A stretch of DNA of 64,000 bases, from positions 308,001-372,000 of the forward strand of contig JAQFVV010000458.1 in the NCBI GenBank assembly GCA_028023455.1, given 5' to 3'. The notes beneath the pieces were generated by a model, which saw only the letters and a list, made by a program, of their open reading frames with translations, did not search any database and had not been told where the DNA came from. This document shows, piece after piece, positions 50,687 to 61,640 of the stretch; the stretch's first letter is position 1, and each line of letters opens with the position of its first letter. A program made the position numbers and the translations under genes. The stretch comes from Epiperipatus broadwayi. Its lineage: Eukaryota; Onychophora; Udeonychophora; Euonychophora; Peripatidae.

Positions 50687-50800
50687 GTCAAGCGTTGTTA
50701 GCCGAGAGATCATCGCAGCCCCCTTGCAAGCAAGTAGTTGGTTGCAGACGGTTGTGGGTTCGCCTCCCGGCCGATGCTATGACATATGAAAAAAAAAAAA
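50687..50800 (+). mobile_element. tRNA-derived SINE with 16-base target duplication
   Basis: About 100 bases plus an A tail. AAAATCTGAACAAGAT occurs directly before (50671-50686) and after (50801-50816). GGGTTCGCCTCCC at 50756-50768 is a B-box; TAGCCGAGAGATCATCG near the start is A-box-like, and the ends GTCA..AGC and GCTATGAC can pair like an acceptor stem, as in serine/leucine-type tRNAs with a long variable arm. The perfect duplication and A tail indicate recent retroposition by an A-tail-using LINE, not by the (TAG)n LINE it landed in. Confidence 0.88.
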
Positions 50801-51660
50801 AAAATCTGAACAAGATAACAATATAATTACAGAAGAAAATTTAACAGAAATTTTTAATTTTGACAATGAACTACAAATGGAACAAGAAAATACAACTTTA
50901 TTATCAACTAGTAATACAGATTATGTTTCTGCATGTGAAAAATTTATACAAACAATTCCTTTAACAGTTCTTAAATCATTTCAAAAATTTAAAAGTATTA
51001 AAACGTCTACAATAGCTATAACAGATAGTAATTCTTCAGTCATGAATTTTCCTACTGATGAATTTTATTCTTATCTATCAGAAAAAAACTTTGGTCAATG
51101 ATATACAAAGTGCTAGCTCATCCTAATAGCAGATATAAAACAATAGAATATCATAATGTGGCTCAGAAACAAATATTTAAAAAACATATTCACTTTCTTA
51201 ATGGAAAATTTATTTGTTACATAGACATTGATAGACCTACAAATTTGAATGGACTAATTAAGAACTGTCATGTAGACTTTAAAGCTGATGATCTACAAGA
51301 TTTACAAAAAAATGTTGGAACTGTGGCCAACTTTAAATAGGTATGGGAAAAAAGAGCCACACAGCCAGTTCTAACCAATACTGCTCATTTCACTATGTCA
51401 TTGAAGAAAAATATGCAACCAACAGATATACCAACATTACATGCAACAGATTCTTCACCTTTGATAGTTACTTTTAGAGGCATTTCACCTCAGTGTTTTT
51501 TTGTAAAGCCAGAGATCATCTTGTCAAAGAATGCCCTAACCGTTTTTGTAAAAAGTGTGGTATTAAAAAAACAAAAATGCATCAGTGCAGTAGAGATCCA
51601 ATAGCTAATAATGAAATCAGACTCATGCAAAGTAACCCTGAAAAAACAAAAGTAGATGAA

Positions 51661-51831
51661 CCTATTCCCAATAACGAAGACAACAACATAGATATCCAAA
51701 ATCTCAGCCTTGAACTTATTCCCAATAATGAAGACAAAACCGCAGATATGCAAAATCTCAGCCTTGATGAATTTATTTCCAATAATGAAGACAACAACAC
51801 AAATAAGCAAAATCTCAGCTTTGATGATCCT
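51661..51831 (+). repeat. Three-unit 54-57-base minisatellite inside LINE copy 2 ORF1
   Basis: Three units encoding [I-P/S-N-N-E-D ... Q-N-L-S-L/F-D/E], 18, 19 and 19 codons. The frame is preserved, so the linker grew or shrank by whole repeats. Confidence 0.85.
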
Positions 51832-52188
51832 AGTCAAAATAGCTCCATGAATACTATACCAAATAAATCTTATACCTCACAGGAGGAAACAGAAACAGAG
51901 TACATGAGTGATACCTTATCATTTCCTTGCTCTGATGAAGAGTTCCAATTAATTAAAGTAAAGACTAAGAAACGAATGCACAAGAGGAAAAAATCCGCAT
52001 TGCATCAAGAGCCTATACAAACTAATGAACCTGACAAACATAGTGAAAGAAAATCAAAGAAAAATGATACAAAGTCTACCACACCAGCATTAAAAAAAAA
52101 CTCACAAATAAAACAGGTGAAACAGATTATCCGGCTAATGAATCAACACTTCATTGGACCAGACAAAAACAAAGTACAAATCAATTGA

Positions 52189-52610
52189 CACAGGAGCAGC
52201 TTCTTCTGATGGCAGGAGTGGATGTACACAGAAGATCTACTAAATCTAAGGATATCATAACAAATACCATGTCTCAAAATACAGAGACAGACTTTGAAGC
52301 ACCATTAAAAATAGACTATCAAGATGAGTTGCATAAATAACACTTATAGACTTTCAAACCAGGACAATTTTTTGGATTTAATTCCAAATGTGAAAATAAT
52401 TATCATGTTTATGAACAAAAATATGCACAACAAACTCAATAGAACTTCACTTGCAAGGGTAAGTTCATTGTTTTCACAGTGGTGTATTATTATAATTTTT
52501 CTTTTCTATTTAACACATTCCTATTATACTTTTACTAATATTAGTTGTCCCATTCATTATACAATAAACTATAAAATATCATTCTCCCACCATTTTATAT
52601 AATTGATAAT
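52189..52610 (+). other. Inter-ORF spacer of LINE copy 2
   Basis: About 420 bases between the ORF1 stop and the ORF2 start, against 42 in copy 1. Part of it (52190-52345) may be the frameshifted end of ORF1. The rest is T-rich with no motif. Confidence 0.5.
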
Positions 52611-55600
52611 ATGGGTCTTTCTATTACAGCAGTCAATGTAAGGGGTATTAACTCTACCCAGCGAATATATGCAATTAGCAATTGGATAAGGCAATTCTCA
52701 CCCCATATCTTTTTATTTACAGAGACAAAATGCTCAGTACATTCAGCATTTAATCCTGAACTCTACCTTAGTAAATTTGGATACAGTAAATTTTCAATAT
52801 CTGATATTGCTGCTGCTGGGGTAGGGATTCTCATCCATCATTGTTCTCCTTTTCAAACTTTTAAAATTTTATACTTAGATCAGCATATGAGTATAATTAT
52901 TCTTTATCATTCTTCTTTTACAGTGAATTTAATAACATTCTATTTATATAATCAGCCAGTGTTAATTCACCAATTAATAAATAAAATAAATTTAATATTA
53001 GCTACAAATTCTTACCCAACTATAATCATGGGTGATTTTAACATGTCTTATAAAAATTTTACATTAAAATACCTTCATTTGATTAATAATTTTACATTAA
53101 AATACCTTCATTTGATTAATAAAAATCTCATGAGTGCTGAAGGTTTTTTTCCAACTAACTCCATTTCATTCTACACTAAAAACACTCCTCTCTAATAGAT
53201 CTTGTATTCTATTCACCAGATCTACATTTCATAATAAATCCCTCTCTATGTCCTGTAACTTTCTCTGATCATTTAGCACTTAATGTGGAACTTGCAATAC
53301 ATATGCAACATCAACCAATTCTTCCTCTAAATAAAACTACTCGTCTTCTTTTAAAATCCACTACACTTGAAGCAGTTCTCTCTGAGATTTATATTTATTT
53401 TAAGAAGGTAGACATACTATCTTTAAACCCAGTAGAGGCCTGGCTATCATTTATTAAAATAATCTCTTCTACTATTCGACATTATACCTCCAAAATTAGT
53501 TCTCCCACTAATCTTGTTAATAAATTAGATACAATACACTTAAAACTAAAAAATACTTCATGTGACCCTTCTTCAGTTACATCAATAATGTTTTTAAAAC
53601 AAGAATACAAGCAAACCCAACTCATACTGGCTGATTATCTCTCTATAAAAAAAGCAAAAATTTTTCTAGGTAATCCCCATAACTGGTCTAAAGGATATAT
53701 TTGGTGGGCTTTAGGTTATACTCCCAAAAAATTAACTCCTTCATCTATTATTTTTGATTCAAAAATGATTGCTGGGGAAGACATGACTCCGCAAATATAT
53801 TACCACTTTAAATCTAGACTCCAAAAATTTCCTTTTCCAAAATTTTCTTCATTTCACTTTGGTTTTACCACAGAAGAACATAACATTACAAAGTATGAAA
53901 TTGCTCTCAAGTTGAACGCTTTTCCAAACATTACACACCCAGGTACACATGCAATTCCAAAATTTTTATTATCACATCTTAGCCACTTTACTATCCCAAT
54001 AGTACACAATATGATAAATTATCTATCAAAACAAATACATAACATTGACCAACTTTATCCAGTATCACTGGTCCCTTTTCTAAAAAAAATACACTTCCTT
54101 CTCTTCTAGATAATCTATGCCCTATTTCAATGTCTCCTCTGATCATCAAACTAATAGAGTCTCTTTTAAAAGACAAAATTCAACCCCTAATACTTCCTGG
54201 GTTGTCTAAGTTTCAGTTTGCTAAAAAAAATGTTCTACTTCTGAAGCACTTATGTTATGCAAAATATTAATAGAGGATGTAAGACAAGCTAGAAAATCAG
54301 CACCTATTGCAATTCAATTAGACATACAGGCTGCATTCGATTCGGTGCCTGTGGACAAGCTGCTACAGGTGCTTAGTCAACATAAAATTCCAATACCTAT
54401 AATGTATGTTCTAGCAAACCTGCTCATCAATAGAAAAATACACATTACTCTTAATGGCAAAATGTCTTCTGACTTCACTCCACACAACTCAATACCACAA
54501 GGCTCTACCCTTAGTTCATTGTTTTTATCACATATATTAACCCCCTCCTACTAGAAATAGAATCTAAATTGCCAGGAATATATGTACCCCTCATAAACCA
54601 ATCCATCGATCATATTTCATACATGGATGATATAGTCATTTTTTTGCCATCCAAAAAACATTTGCCTTTAATGTATACCATTTTAGAAAATTACTCTGCA
54701 GCTTATAGTTTAAAATTTAACAAAGAAAAAACATCTATTTGGAGTATACTTTCTGGTAATCAAATTCATTCAGTTTGCAGTTCCCCTCCCCACAAATTTC
54801 TTGGTCTCCCAATTCATCTGTCTATGAATGCAATGAGAAAGATAATACAAGAACAATTAATATCTGCAATTGAAAAGGTGACAACATCACTTTCAAAAGC
54901 ATATCTGTCATTGCATAGTAAAATATCACTCATTAACATATTAATTTTCCCAAAAATAAATTACTATGCACCTATCATTAAATTTACTAACTCATTTAAG
55001 AAAAAAAATTAACTCTTTTTGCACCAAACTCATATGGAATAATAAAGCAGTGGTAATAAGCATCAAAAGTCTGCAAAAACATTCAAGACAAAATGGCCTG
55101 TCATTACACTGCATTTCAACATTCTATTACCAAAAAACTCACAATGCATTAATGAAACTTTATATGACATATGAAAATTTCCAAGTGTTTCTTCCAATAT
55201 CACCTACAGACACTCCACCTCCTATTAAAAATAAATTCATTAACAATCTAATAAAAACAATATTCAAACATAAAATACCTGCTACAAACCTTTTCTCAAC
55301 TAAAATTAAGTATTGGGAAGCACATTACATAACAACTAATTCCAATCCCTTTGAAAATCCCATTAGCTTAATTAATATCACAAATAAAGCTATAATCCAA
55401 AAATTTAAATTCTGGTACTTGGAGCCTAAGTTAGATTTTCTAATAAAAATTAACCTTAGAGCTTTACCTACCAATGCTTTTCTGGCTGGAAGATGGAGAT
55501 CTCTAAACATAGATGCCATTTGTCAACTATGTAATAAAGAAGAAGAAACAACAGAACATTTTATTTCTCAGTGTACTTCTCTCAAAACATATCGAGAACT

Positions 55601-55875
55601 AATTGCTGATATAACCCATAATCCCAAAATGCTCATTGACAGTATTGATAGAAAATATTCAAAGAGGGTTGTTTCCAACAATAAGTATAACAATCTTTAT
55701 ACTATACACACTGTGGTTTATGAGATGCCACTTTATATTCAATCCCACATCTTGTAAACTTAAATCACTTTTTCTCAATAAGTTAGAAAAAATTAAAACA
55801 AGAGATCAAGCACTAGCTCCAACAGATATAGTATCAGCCACTTGGAGTTTGATCAAATTACCAACACCACTGTGA
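52611..55875 (+). pseudogene. LINE copy 2 ORF2 (endonuclease-reverse transcriptase), several frameshifts
   Basis: MGLSITAVNVRGINSTQRI opens an apurinic-type endonuclease with TETK and GDFNMSYKNF intact. A 33-base tandem duplication follows, then a frame change before NPSLCPVTFSDHLAL. The reverse transcriptase has CPISMSPLIIKL, motif A LDIQAAFDSV (54317-54346), motif B PQGSTLSSLF, motif C YMDD at 54620-54631 and HKFLGLPI. A zinc knuckle ICQLCNKEEETTEHFISQC lies near 55518-55574, and the end SATWSLIKLPTPL stops at 55875. At least five frame changes. Of the three copies it keeps the most catalytic residues. Confidence 0.82.
53055..53120 (+). repeat. 33-base tandem duplication in the copy 2 endonuclease
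   Basis: AATTTTACATTAAAATACC plus TTCATTTGATTAAT occurs twice in a row, adding 11 residues in frame (NFTLKYLHLIN twice). Copy 1 has only one equivalent. Confidence 0.9.
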
Positions 55876-56125
55876 AATATGAATAGCATATTTGCTGTAT
55901 GTAAGTGAGAGTTTTGTTGTCATATATGTATTTAATATTGTTACTGTTATTGATTAATTTTTTTCCTCAGTTTTTCAACATTATTAATGTAAAAATATTT
56001 CATGTATTCATAATAATAATTTTGTTAATAATTTTCAATTCTAAATTGTAGATCAACTCTTGTAACATTTTTTAAAATTGTATTTTCATACATGTACTTA
56101 TGATATCAAATAAATTACTTTAAAA

Positions 56126-56478
56126 GTAGTAGTAGTAGTAGTACCCTAGTAGTAGTAGTAGTATAGTAGTAGTAGTAGTTGTAGCAGTAGTAGTACCCTA
56201 GTAGTAGTAGTAGTACCCTAGTAGTAGTAGTAGTAGTAGTATAGTAGTAGTAGTAGTAGTAGTATAGTAGTAGTAGTAGTATAGTAGTACCCTAGTAGTA
56301 GTAGTAGTATAGTAGTAGTACCCTAGTAGTAGTAATAGTAGTAGTAGTAGTACCCTAGTAGTAGTAGTAGTACCCTAGTAGTAGTAGTAGTAGTACCCTA
56401 GTAGTAGTAGTAGTAGTACTAGTAGTACTAGTAGCAGTAGTAGCAGTAGTAGCAGCAGCAGCAGTAGCAGTAGTAGTA
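56126..56478 (+). repeat. (TAG)n array with TACCC and ATAG interruptions
   Basis: About 350 bases of TAG units, broken by roughly eight TACCCTAG strings and several GTATAGTAG slips, and grading into CAG near the right end. It is the 3' tail of copy 2 and the left boundary of copy 3. Confidence 0.92.
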
Positions 56479-56682
56479 AGAACACATAAAAAATCAAATT
56501 TTATGTCTTTTAGGTGGAGATTGTCCCATAAAATTCACTTCATTCAAGCTCCAGAAAACACCAAAATCTATAAAGAGAGAAGGGAGTGGAAGGAGGAATT
56601 GATAAGATGTGAAGAGGAAGCTGAATCTGCAGTTTTTGAATCTGCAGTTTGCAAAAATAACTCTAATTACAATATTGGATCC

Positions 56683-58500
56683 ATTATGTCCACTAAGAAA
56701 TGAATCAGAAAATCTTCCAATGGTTAAGAAAAACATTTTAATTGATGAATATAGCAAAGTTTCACCTTTCAATGAGAAAGAAGTTAATCCAAAAAATGTT
56801 TTCAATGATAATTTAAGCAAAATGAAACAGAATCTAGATTTCAAAATTTATGTTGGAATTTTTAACTGTTAGAGGCCGACAAAATCGTTTCCACCACTAA
56901 AACTACAGAAAATAAAAAAACCCATCCATAATTCACACAAAAAAGCTAATTGTAGAAATATATACACAGAAAAAATAATCCTAACCAGCTCTATACACAG
57001 GGAGAGATAAATGAACCATCAAATTCTAAAGATAAACCAAAATTTTAAAAAAATATGAAAAATAGCAATGCTCTCACTAAGAGTTTAGGAAATGAAGAAA
57101 ACTTTGATAACTCACAAATAAAAACCCTTTCTAGAGACACAAACATAGATAAAAATATCACCAACCAATTCTACATCCAAGAAGGAACTAAAAGACAATC
57201 CTAATACTATAAAAATATCAAGATATGCAAACATCATAAATAATAATTACAATCTAAAAAAGTTAAAAAATAATCAACCAGAAGAAGTTCAACTCTCTTT
57301 GGTTAACTTAATGGACAGCAATATAGATGAGATGTATGATTATTCACAAAAGATATCAAAAAATCAGCATTTTAATATAATGAATTACACTGAAGAAGAA
57401 TATCAGGAATTAAATAACAATTTTAACAGAATAATATCAGACTTACTATATAAATTCTTTATGAACTACTTCAATGATAAGACCTTAATCTTTGTTATCA
57501 CAAATAATAGGTTCTCCTTATTGAAATTTCTAATAGTCCCATTTTCTACCTTGATCAAATAAAAGCATCTAGGAGAGGGAATACACAAAGCCCTTATTCT
57601 CCCAAATGACTGCTATTTAACAGTCAAATACAAATCTTGGGGGAAAAACAATTTTCAAAATAGAATTAGAATGGTTGAAGATAAATTCCTCTGCTCCATT
57701 AATACCAACTGACCCATGGTGCTATCAAGAAGAGTAAGGACCTGCCTAATTAATTTCCAAGAAAAAGACTTACTGCATATTCTGGAAAAGTTTAGAATGC
57801 CCTCTAACTTCTGTTATCTTCTATAATGTAGGATGGAGAGGGAGTACTTTCCAATACAGCCTTGTTCTTCATCACCTTAAAAACTAGAATCAACCCAATG
57901 AATATTCCAACCATCATTTCCCTTTGCCAATCAGCAATGGTCTTAATCTTTCAGGGGGTGCAACTCAGTGCTTTTATTGTTTACAGAGGACTCACATGAT
58001 CAGAGATTGTAGAGCAAGATTGTATGGCCTGTGCTGCATTAAAAAGGATAGAGTACATATTTGCACAAGAAGGATAGGAAGTCCAAACAACTCCTCATTG
58101 ACAGTGCCATACAATTAAGAAATCGAACCTCTACAAGCTGATTTGATTCAAACAATTAAGATCCAATCTGTTAACAAAGATGCAATAGACTTATCTATAG
58201 GTCTAAAAGCAGAAATCCTAAAACGAACTAGCAAAGAAGACAATAGATCTGCAGAACAGAATGACAAGTACTTGGGTGTAAATGATAAAACTAATAAAAA
58301 TCCAAGCAAGATAAATACAGTGGGCTTAGAAAGTGGAAAATATGATGAGGTGTACCAGGATCCAGACACAACCCTCATGGGATAAATAACTGAAGAAGTA
58401 CAAGAAAATAGTAACATGGACTCAAGTATTAAAGCAGAATAAGAGTCAAAGAACTCTCAGAAGAAGGAAACTGCCCTTACCTCTGAAACAGTAAGATTCA
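56683..58500 (+). pseudogene. LINE copy 3 ORF1, first part
   Basis: MSTKK followed by NESENLPMVKKNI in another frame, then scattered frames. LLYKFFMNYF and DKTLIFVITNNRFSLLKF near 57450-57530 align with LFKTFKKFF and LAATDKNLTLYKF of copy 1, marking a conserved ORF1 module. The CCHC knuckle CFYCLQRTHMIRDC is intact at 57969-58010. A stretch to 58382 stays open (IQSVNKDAIDLSIG). Not functional. Confidence 0.7.
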
Positions 58501-59683
58501 TATTCGAATCTTAAGTTTCACCTTTTTCTGTCATCTCTCACTGACCGGTCTATCCTGCCCAAATTTAAACTTTTTGATATCGAATTGTGTGTGTAACAAT
58601 ATTAAAAATGTATAAATATATGTAGAATTCAGCATAAACATGCACACATTTCGATCTCAAATTAAACGCATTTAAATAGGGATAAAATAATATAATTTAG
58701 ATTTCTTTTGGTTATATAATTTTGTATAATTTTAATCATTTATTTTGGATTATAAAGTTCGTATTTATTGCTTTGTTTAAATTTCATTTAATAATAATTC
58801 TAAAAAAATATCTGATGTAATATTTAATTAAAAGTTAAAATAATCTTATGTTCCCTTTTTGTTTTTGAAATTTAAAAGCATCGGTCAGTGATAGATAATA
58901 GATTAATTAAAGAAAAATTCCCCAAAATATAATTAGTAAATGTAAAATGTAAACAATAGAACGGCAGCTTTCTTTAATTAAAAACCAACAAAATGCATTG
59001 ATTATCCGCAGGGCAGATTAAATAGAACCTAAAAATATCTTAACAAAAATGTGAAAAATCAAGATAAAAAAAGAGGCCATCTTAGACTTGCTGGAGACAT
59101 TCACTTAAACTTTAGCTTTGCTCTCGATCACTGAGTCTCCAAAAATATAAAAATAATTTGTTCCTGCCAAGGTATGACCGAGTAAAGCACCTAGATTATT
59201 CTCCATCGGGAGATGGCCTATCGGATGCTGAACTTTCCATTGCCCATCATAAATTCACCATGAAGATCTGCTGCCTGAAATAAATGAAAAAGCTGCTGCT
59301 GCTGTAAAATTAAATGAAATATCTAAGTACAAGAAAGACTTGCCACTCGTGAACTTTTTGCTGCTAAACTAATGGAATCAGAAAACTTCTTATAAAACAG
59401 GTACCTGTCTGTGATCAAACTCTAGAGTACTCTAATAATATGCTATAGCTCTTCTTCATACTACTTATCTAAATTATAAAATGTAAAAACGATCATTTGT
59501 ATAACTAAAATTGAATAATTATTGTAATGTGTAAATGTATCTAATAATCTAGCTTACCTCACTCTATCTTTCTTGGGTGCATATTTCTATAATCTACATT
59601 TCTATCTATAGTTATTATTTAGTTATTGCATGCTCATAATTATTTCAATTTTCAAAGTTTAAATCTATGATCGCTTAAAACAA

Positions 59684-59757
59684 TGAATGCGTGTCAAATT
59701 TTCATTAATATTTACTTTCTTTAATAACTTAACTTTCATATAAATCGACACGCATTC
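59684..59757. repeat. Inverted repeat around GAATGCGTGTC
   Basis: GAATGCGTGTC near 59686 and its exact complement GACACGCATTC near 59747, about 50 AT-rich bases apart. It could form a stem-loop; function unknown. Confidence 0.7.
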
Positions 59758-59951
59758 AATGCTTCATTTATTGTAATGCAAGGGTCTACAACTTCGCAAA
59801 TGGCTGGCATATTAGTGGTAATCATTCCCAGTTTAGATATGTTTTGTATATATTAAATCATCATGAATAATTCCAGAAAATTACATTTCTTTGAGAGTTA
59901 CCAACATTCTTTAGTAAATGTTGATAATGTAGAGCCGAATTAGAAATCTAT

Positions 59952-60257
59952 TTAAATCTCATCATAATCGATTATCAGTATACATGTGTTATGTTTTAGA
60001 GACGCGATGACCCATTCTGCCGTGAAATTTCCGGATTCTTCAGGGTTGAAATTAACCCCAGTCGTCCTACACAGGTGGGCATAATGGGTGCTCCCATAGG
60101 ATTTGACAATGTCATGCAGCCAGCCGGCAAATTGCGCCACGTACCGCTTGCCCCTGGTTATGCTTATGTGACACCTTACTTCATCGGACCGAGGCAGAGA
60201 CCAGTCTGATATTTTTATAAACCCATTTGCGGCATTGCAGTTTCGATATGCTGCCAT
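59952..60257 (-). CDS. Unrecognised 101-codon ORF, GC-richer than its surroundings
   Basis: An open frame from an ATG (the frame extends ~20 codons farther upstream) to TAA. It contains ISITRGKRYVAQFAGWLHD, CRTTGVNFNPEESG and a hydrophobic end CILIIDYDEI. I do not recognise the family. Its base composition is visibly less AT-rich than the flanks, and the frame is uninterrupted inside an otherwise decayed LINE. If the surrounding segment is an LTR, the ORF is antisense in its U5, where the 33716 LTR has an antisense ORF at 35404-35610 with a loosely similar arrangement (AW..KV, then a PE pair, then LRH). It may be a real antisense protein, an exon, or a by-product of LTR base composition. Confidence 0.35.
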   Translation of the reverse strand: MAAYRNCNAANGFIKISDWSLPRSDEVRCHISITRGKRYVAQFAGWLHDIVKSYGSTHYAHLCRTTGVNFNPEESGNFTAEWVIASLKHNTCILIIDYDEI

Positions 60258-61057
60258 TCCATATTGCCTTTCTAAAGCGTACGTGTTCCTTTGCTTAATT
60301 TTATTATTCTATATATCACTCCGCCTCTGCATTATCTTCGTAATTCACTCTCAAATAAATGTTGGCCCTTAGTTATAAATAAGTATTTTAATTAAATAAA
60401 TATATGTCTGCCATTACTCTTATAACCCATACTTTAGACTCTTGCATTGCAAAGGTATAAATCCCTCCAGGCATGCATTAGAAATACTTACTCGAGAATT
60501 TTAGGTAGCTAGATTACGCTTTCAAATAAATGTATTCCTTTTGTAAACATTACAGTATCGGAAATACCGCTACTGAAATCCTCAATATAAAATAATGTCT
60601 AAATAAATAAATGTACTCTTTAAAATATATTCATGTCACAAATTCCGCTACTGAAGCTTAGAATCCCTAAAATCTTATTAGTAAATGATTTTATTAAAAT
60701 GTATTAATAAATAATTTTAAACTATACGTCTGCAATTACGTTTCATTTAGTCGATACCCATTCTATCTAATATTTCCTCGATTATGTAAATATGAATGTT
60801 TAATTAATATTAGTTTGATTATTGGCTAACTCGAGAATAAAATCATGAATCTCTTGCATATCCCTGACCACCGTGCCTAAGGAAATATTTACTAATGTTG
60901 CATCAGATGCGTTGTTTCGTGGATTGTATTGTGGAACCGATAAACTATGTTCGAACTCAGTACCACTGGTGGCTTCGCTACTCGATGGTGCTGCTGTTAT
61001 GTATGGTGGTCGAATTCTGCACTATGTTTACGAGTCACTCATTTTCTGACCGTTACA

Positions 61058-61640
61058 CCTCTCTTAAAGATGTGAATAGACAGAAAAAAAGAGTCAAAAG
61101 AAAACAAGAATGATAAACTGACACATGAAAAGAAGAGGAGAATGGAAATAGAAATCTAGAAAAAAATGGAGGTGGAAAACAAAATGAAACAAAGCATCAA
61201 CAGCAAAAGAAGAGAAAAAACCCAGGGAACTTGGAAAATTCAGGCAAATCTAGCTCTGATGATGATAAATTACAGGAACAAAACACTGTTTACAGAGATA
61301 CAGATGTACAAGGCTTGAAATCAACCTGAAACAAAGGAAAAGATGGACAAAAAAAGAAAGAAAACAACTCTGAAAATGTATGAAGCTACATCTAAAGGAA
61401 ACATAAAAGAAAGGGATTGAACAACTCCAAAATTTTACCAGGAATCTTTGAATGATATTGCACCTACAGAACATTTATGTCAAAATGAACCAGATTATCC
61501 ATCCATTGGACCTACATGCCCTGAAAAAACAGTCCAGAAAAACAAAAGGCTAGATGCTAAAAGAGATACTGGAGGGCCTCTTTCTGAAAAGGAAATAATC
61601 TCAATCTCGAAGAGTTAAATTTAATGTTAATAAACACTTT
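61058..61640 (+). pseudogene. LINE copy 3 ORF1, C-terminal remnant
   Basis: Lysine-, glutamine- and asparagine-rich sequence (NRQKKRVKRKQ, then frames with KKRKNPGNLENSGK), corresponding to the basic tail of ORF1 in copies 1 and 2. Multiple stops. Confidence 0.6.

Larger units (their letters stand above)
50408..52188 (+). pseudogene. LINE copy 2 ORF1, interrupted by a SINE and frameshifts
   Basis: Starts MSNISDSNSNLK and runs to KQKSEQD, where a SINE is inserted (50687-50800); the frame resumes with KSEQDNNIITEEN. A stop after SEKNFGQ near 51101 and another near 51340 follow. A T-run slippage at about 51496-51502 splits the CCHC knuckle: CFF in one frame, then FFCKARDHLVKEC in the next (51494-51534). 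A second cluster CKKC..MHQC follows. Residues after it form a tandem repeat (see 51661-51831), then a K/R-rich tail. RNA-binding LINE protein by context. Confidence 0.75.
50219..56125 (+). mobile_element. L1/Tx1-like LINE, copy 2
   Basis: Same layout as copy 1 (leader ~190 bases, ORF1 50408-52188, ORF2 52611-55875, ~250-base 3' UTR ending with AAATAAATTACTTTAAAA, then (TAG)n) but clearly diverged, so it is a sister family and not a recent duplicate. ORF1 contains a SINE insertion and an internal minisatellite. It retains endonuclease GDFN and reverse-transcriptase LDIQAAFD, YMDD and FLGLP motifs, despite frameshifts. Confidence 0.85.
58592..61057 (+). mobile_element. LTR-like insertion in copy 3 ORF1 (boundaries uncertain)
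   Basis: Between ORF1 fragments ending near 58500 and resuming near 61050 (SLKDVNRQKKRVKRKQ, matching the K/R-rich tail of copy 2) lies ~2.5 kb of unrelated DNA. It can be bounded by TGTAAC at 58592 and GTTACA at 61052-61057, the termini of the LTR superfamily here. It contains CCGCTACTGAAAT at 60567-60579, a 13-base string also in the 33716 LTR (34624-34636). Another reading uses CTGACCG at 58541-58547 and 61046-61052 as a 7-base target duplication. Probably a solo LTR, but no internal genes or full partner prove it. Confidence 0.45.

Noticed and set aside
50687-50785. Functional tRNA gene
   Set aside because: The clover-leaf is imperfect, and an A tail and perfect target duplication show a retroposed SINE copy.
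60895-61113. 72-codon ORF as a gene
   Set aside because: It spans the junction of the LTR-like insert and the LINE ORF1 tail, so it is a chance fusion.
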